From Rusavskia elegans (taxonomy: Eukaryota > Ascomycota > Lecanoromycetes > Teloschistales > Teloschistaceae), in assembly GCA_011316305.1 (NCBI GenBank), contig SAUG01000079.1:1-64000 (forward strand): a stretch of DNA of 64,000 bases. The letters run 5' to 3'. Below, piece after piece: positions 62,001 to 64,000 of the stretch. The notes below the pieces were generated by a model that worked only from the letters and a program-made list of their open reading frames with translations, ran no database searches and was not told the DNA's origin. Position numbers and translations under genes: made by a program. Every line of letters begins with the position of its first letter. The stretch's first letter is position 1.

Positions 62001-64000
62001 CACTTCCTTCTAAAGCTACTCTTCTGACTCGCGGCAGAATGACGGTTCTTCGCCCCCAAACTTCATTGTGACAGCGGAGCACGGTCAATACACTTGTGAA
62101 GTTGTTCTTCCCGAAAGCTCCCCGGTACATTCTGCCAAGGGCCGGCCCTCAGCTAAAAAGGCAATCGCCAAACGATCCGCTGCCTTTGAGGCCTGCGTGC
62201 TCCTACGGCAGGGGGGTCATCTGGACGAACATCTTGTATCAACTCATCACAAGCATCTACCCGCAATGCGAAACGCCCACCTAGCTTTAAGCATGAATAA
62301 AAGCAGCAGCTACGAAATGAAAATAAAGCCTAGCATTTGGCAAGACTCTCGGGGCTCGATACCTCACTCGTTGTATATGACAATTCTTGAGCTCGAACAT
62401 CCTGAAAACCTAGGCCGTCCTTCGCAGCCAATTGCACTCTTGACGAGGACACAAATGCCGCATCTGCCTGGCGCTCTGCTCCACTTGCAGGTGAACAGAA
62501 CGTCAAACATGGTCTTTACCTCATTGCAAGATCAGTTTCGCATTGCTGAAGAGCACTTGTCAAAACTGAATGTGTTCACCCTCCGAATATACAAGGATAT
62601 ATTTAACAAGAGATTCGAAGTCAATGAGCCAGCAATGTCCTACTGGTTTGCACCAATAGTCGAGGGTTTCAAAAGTATCATCAACAAAGGGAAGCCAGAA
62701 AAGCTGATTGATTGGGCAATTCTCGACTACGTAAATGCAAATGACTTCTGGAAATGGGACATTGAGTGCCCGCACGATGAACTCGAAAACCGGTACTTGA
62801 TAGACAGATGGGATGGCGGCCGGCGGTTCTGGAGCGTCAAAGTGCTTCCAAACTTAAGTCCTCGGGATCCCGTACCAGACGATGCTGCTCCTCACGGATA
62901 CATGGACACAATCATCGATTACACGGTCAGCTTATTCTCTAACTCTAGACAGAAAGCAGTTTGGCGGCAAGATCAACCGGTAATATTCGCACATCGGATC
63001 CTTCATCGTCTGAACTGGCTGGATGAATACACCGAGGAGGAGAGCAAGGTCAAGAAGAATGCTTACGTTTGCCCAGAACCTCTACTCTTTTCAGCGGTTG
63101 GTCACTTACTCTGTCGGGATGGCTTCGCTCACATGGATTAGCTGCCTGCTTCAGTGGCGGCAATGGCATATCTTTTGCCCAGCGCCATCACTCGGATGGA
63201 GTCATTATTGATTGCATTAGAAATCTGCGACGTACTGGATCTTCAGATCCGGCCTGATTTAGCCCTCGAAGCCGTCACGAAGGATTCAGACAACACCCAT
63301 GAGCATCGACATGAGCAAATTCATCTTCAGCGGGGTATGGGCAAGAACTATGAACGGCTCGAGTTCATTGGCGATTGTTTCCTGAAAATGGCTACCTCTA
63401 TCTCCATCTTCTGCATCAGCCCAGACAACGACGAATACGAATACCATGTGCGACGCATGCTCCTCATCTGCAACAAAAATCTGTTCAACACAGCTATCAA
63501 TAAGGAGCTATACAAATACATCAGGAGTGCAGGATTCTCAAGGTACGCTTCTCAGATTCACCGTTCAGCGAGCGCTACTGATAGACTAGGCGAAATTGGT
63601 ATCCACAAGGTATCAAGCTGCTCGAGGGCAAAGGCTTCAAGAAAGGCAACGGCGAGGAGCACAAGCACCAATTGGGCGATAAGACCATCGCGGATGTCTG
63701 TGAAGCTTTGATTGGCGCTGCGTTGTTATCATATAACAGTAACGGCGACATGGACATGGCTGTCAAGGCTGTCACGGCCTTAGTCTCGAGTCCTGATCAC
63801 AGTGTCTCCCGATGGGATGACTATTACAAGCTCTATACCAAGCCCTTGTATCAGTTGGCGCAAGCCACGGCAGTCCAGAGCAATCTCGCCCTGCAAATCG
63901 AGCAGAAAATGGGCTATCGCTTCAGATACCCACGATTACTGATGTCGGCCTTCGTACATCCATCTCTGCCGCATTTTGGAGGGATCCCTTCGTATCAACG
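59084..64000 (+). CDS. DCL1: Dicer-like protein 1, 13 exons visible, 3' end cut off
   Basis: Exon ends: 59084-59571, 59842-60035, 60085-60188, 60242-60507, 60555-60665, 60720-61404, 61456-61514, 61563-61632, 61689-61757, 61810-61992, 62038-63096, 63142-63542, 63590-64000+. All joints keep phase, giving about 1366 residues so far. Introns are 45-56 nt except the first (270 nt). Motifs: Walker A DTGSGKT near 228 (split by intron 2), DEAHH at 338, GMTASP, helicase-[10 protein letters not shown] and [10 protein letters not shown] near 650, Dicer dimerisation region about 720-820, and PAZ-like region about 930-1080. RNase IIIa follows with [17 protein letters not shown] at about 1166 and [17 protein letters not shown]. 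The window ends in [15 protein letters not shown], the opening of RNase IIIb, so that domain and the dsRBD lie outside. It cuts dsRNA into siRNAs for RNA silencing. DCL1 rather than DCL2 type is judged from helicase and spacer sequence. No lesion is seen. Confidence 0.92.
59572..59841 (+). other. Unusually long first intron of DCL1 with inverted repeat
   Basis: GTAAGC...TACAG, 270 nt against 45-56 nt for the other DCL1 introns. A 14-bp perfect inverted repeat AAGCCTGCGGACAC (59614-59627) / GTGTCCGCAGGCTT (59770-59783) could form a hairpin with a 142-nt loop. Confidence 0.6.

Noticed and set aside
59572..63589. Many stops and frame changes in DCL1
   Set aside because: Each is covered by a phase-consistent intron with GT-AG borders, and the joined protein matches fungal DCL1 motifs throughout.

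Overview
The window looks like a nuclear contig of a filamentous ascomycete (Pezizomycotina). The evidence is intron-rich genes with 45-97 nt introns (GT-AG plus two GC-AG), fungal gene families (Dicer-like 1, BCD1, TAP42, DENN-domain protein, a fungal Hsp70-like ATPase) and a two-speed layout in which normal-composition gene islands alternate with three very AT-rich blocks. In those blocks CpA and TpG are almost gone while CpG survives. This is the mark of repeat-induced point mutation (RIP) and is why almost no ORF crosses them. The exact taxon is not resolved; a Dothideomycete-like genome is only a guess.

Layout. 1-4272: gene-poor island with a two-exon single-pass membrane protein (minus strand) and a decayed Cys-rich membrane protein. 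4273-16453: RIP-mutated Gypsy retrotransposon with 122-bp LTRs and a probable CCGC target duplication; it carries a nested 322-bp MITE-like insertion, a small unmutated hairpin and about 3 kb of extra coding-like sequence after the integrase. 16454-20370: island with an apparently intact four-exon Hsp70-like gene, a second decayed Cys-rich protein and a MITE-like element with 48-bp inverted repeats. 20371-26125: RIP-mutated Copia retrotransposon with 221-bp LTRs and CTTTG target duplication. 26131-30480: island with a broken hypothetical gene and the one apparently intact member (246 aa) of the Cys-rich membrane family. About 30481-48960: the third AT block, with a large unidentified RIP-mutated plus-strand coding region on the left and a nested minus-strand Gypsy element (215-bp LTRs, 40164-47586).

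48961-64000: conserved housekeeping-like region. It holds an SDR oxidoreductase (+), BCD1 zinc-HIT snoRNP factor (-), a small two-exon gene (-), a 949-aa DENN-domain protein (+), TAP42 (-) and a 13-exon Dicer-like 1 gene (+) that runs off the right end just at its second RNase III domain. Every apparent frame break in these genes is explained by a short intron with consistent phase.

Themes. At least three copies of a secreted Cys-rich, single-TM protein family sit next to retroelement blocks and two are decayed, so the islands look like a site of gene birth and decay. Both LTR elements bounded by normal-composition DNA show RIP fading within the outer tens of bases of each LTR. The core RNA-silencing gene DCL1 lies about 10 kb from an 18-kb RIP-mutated block, so two genome-defence signatures sit close together.
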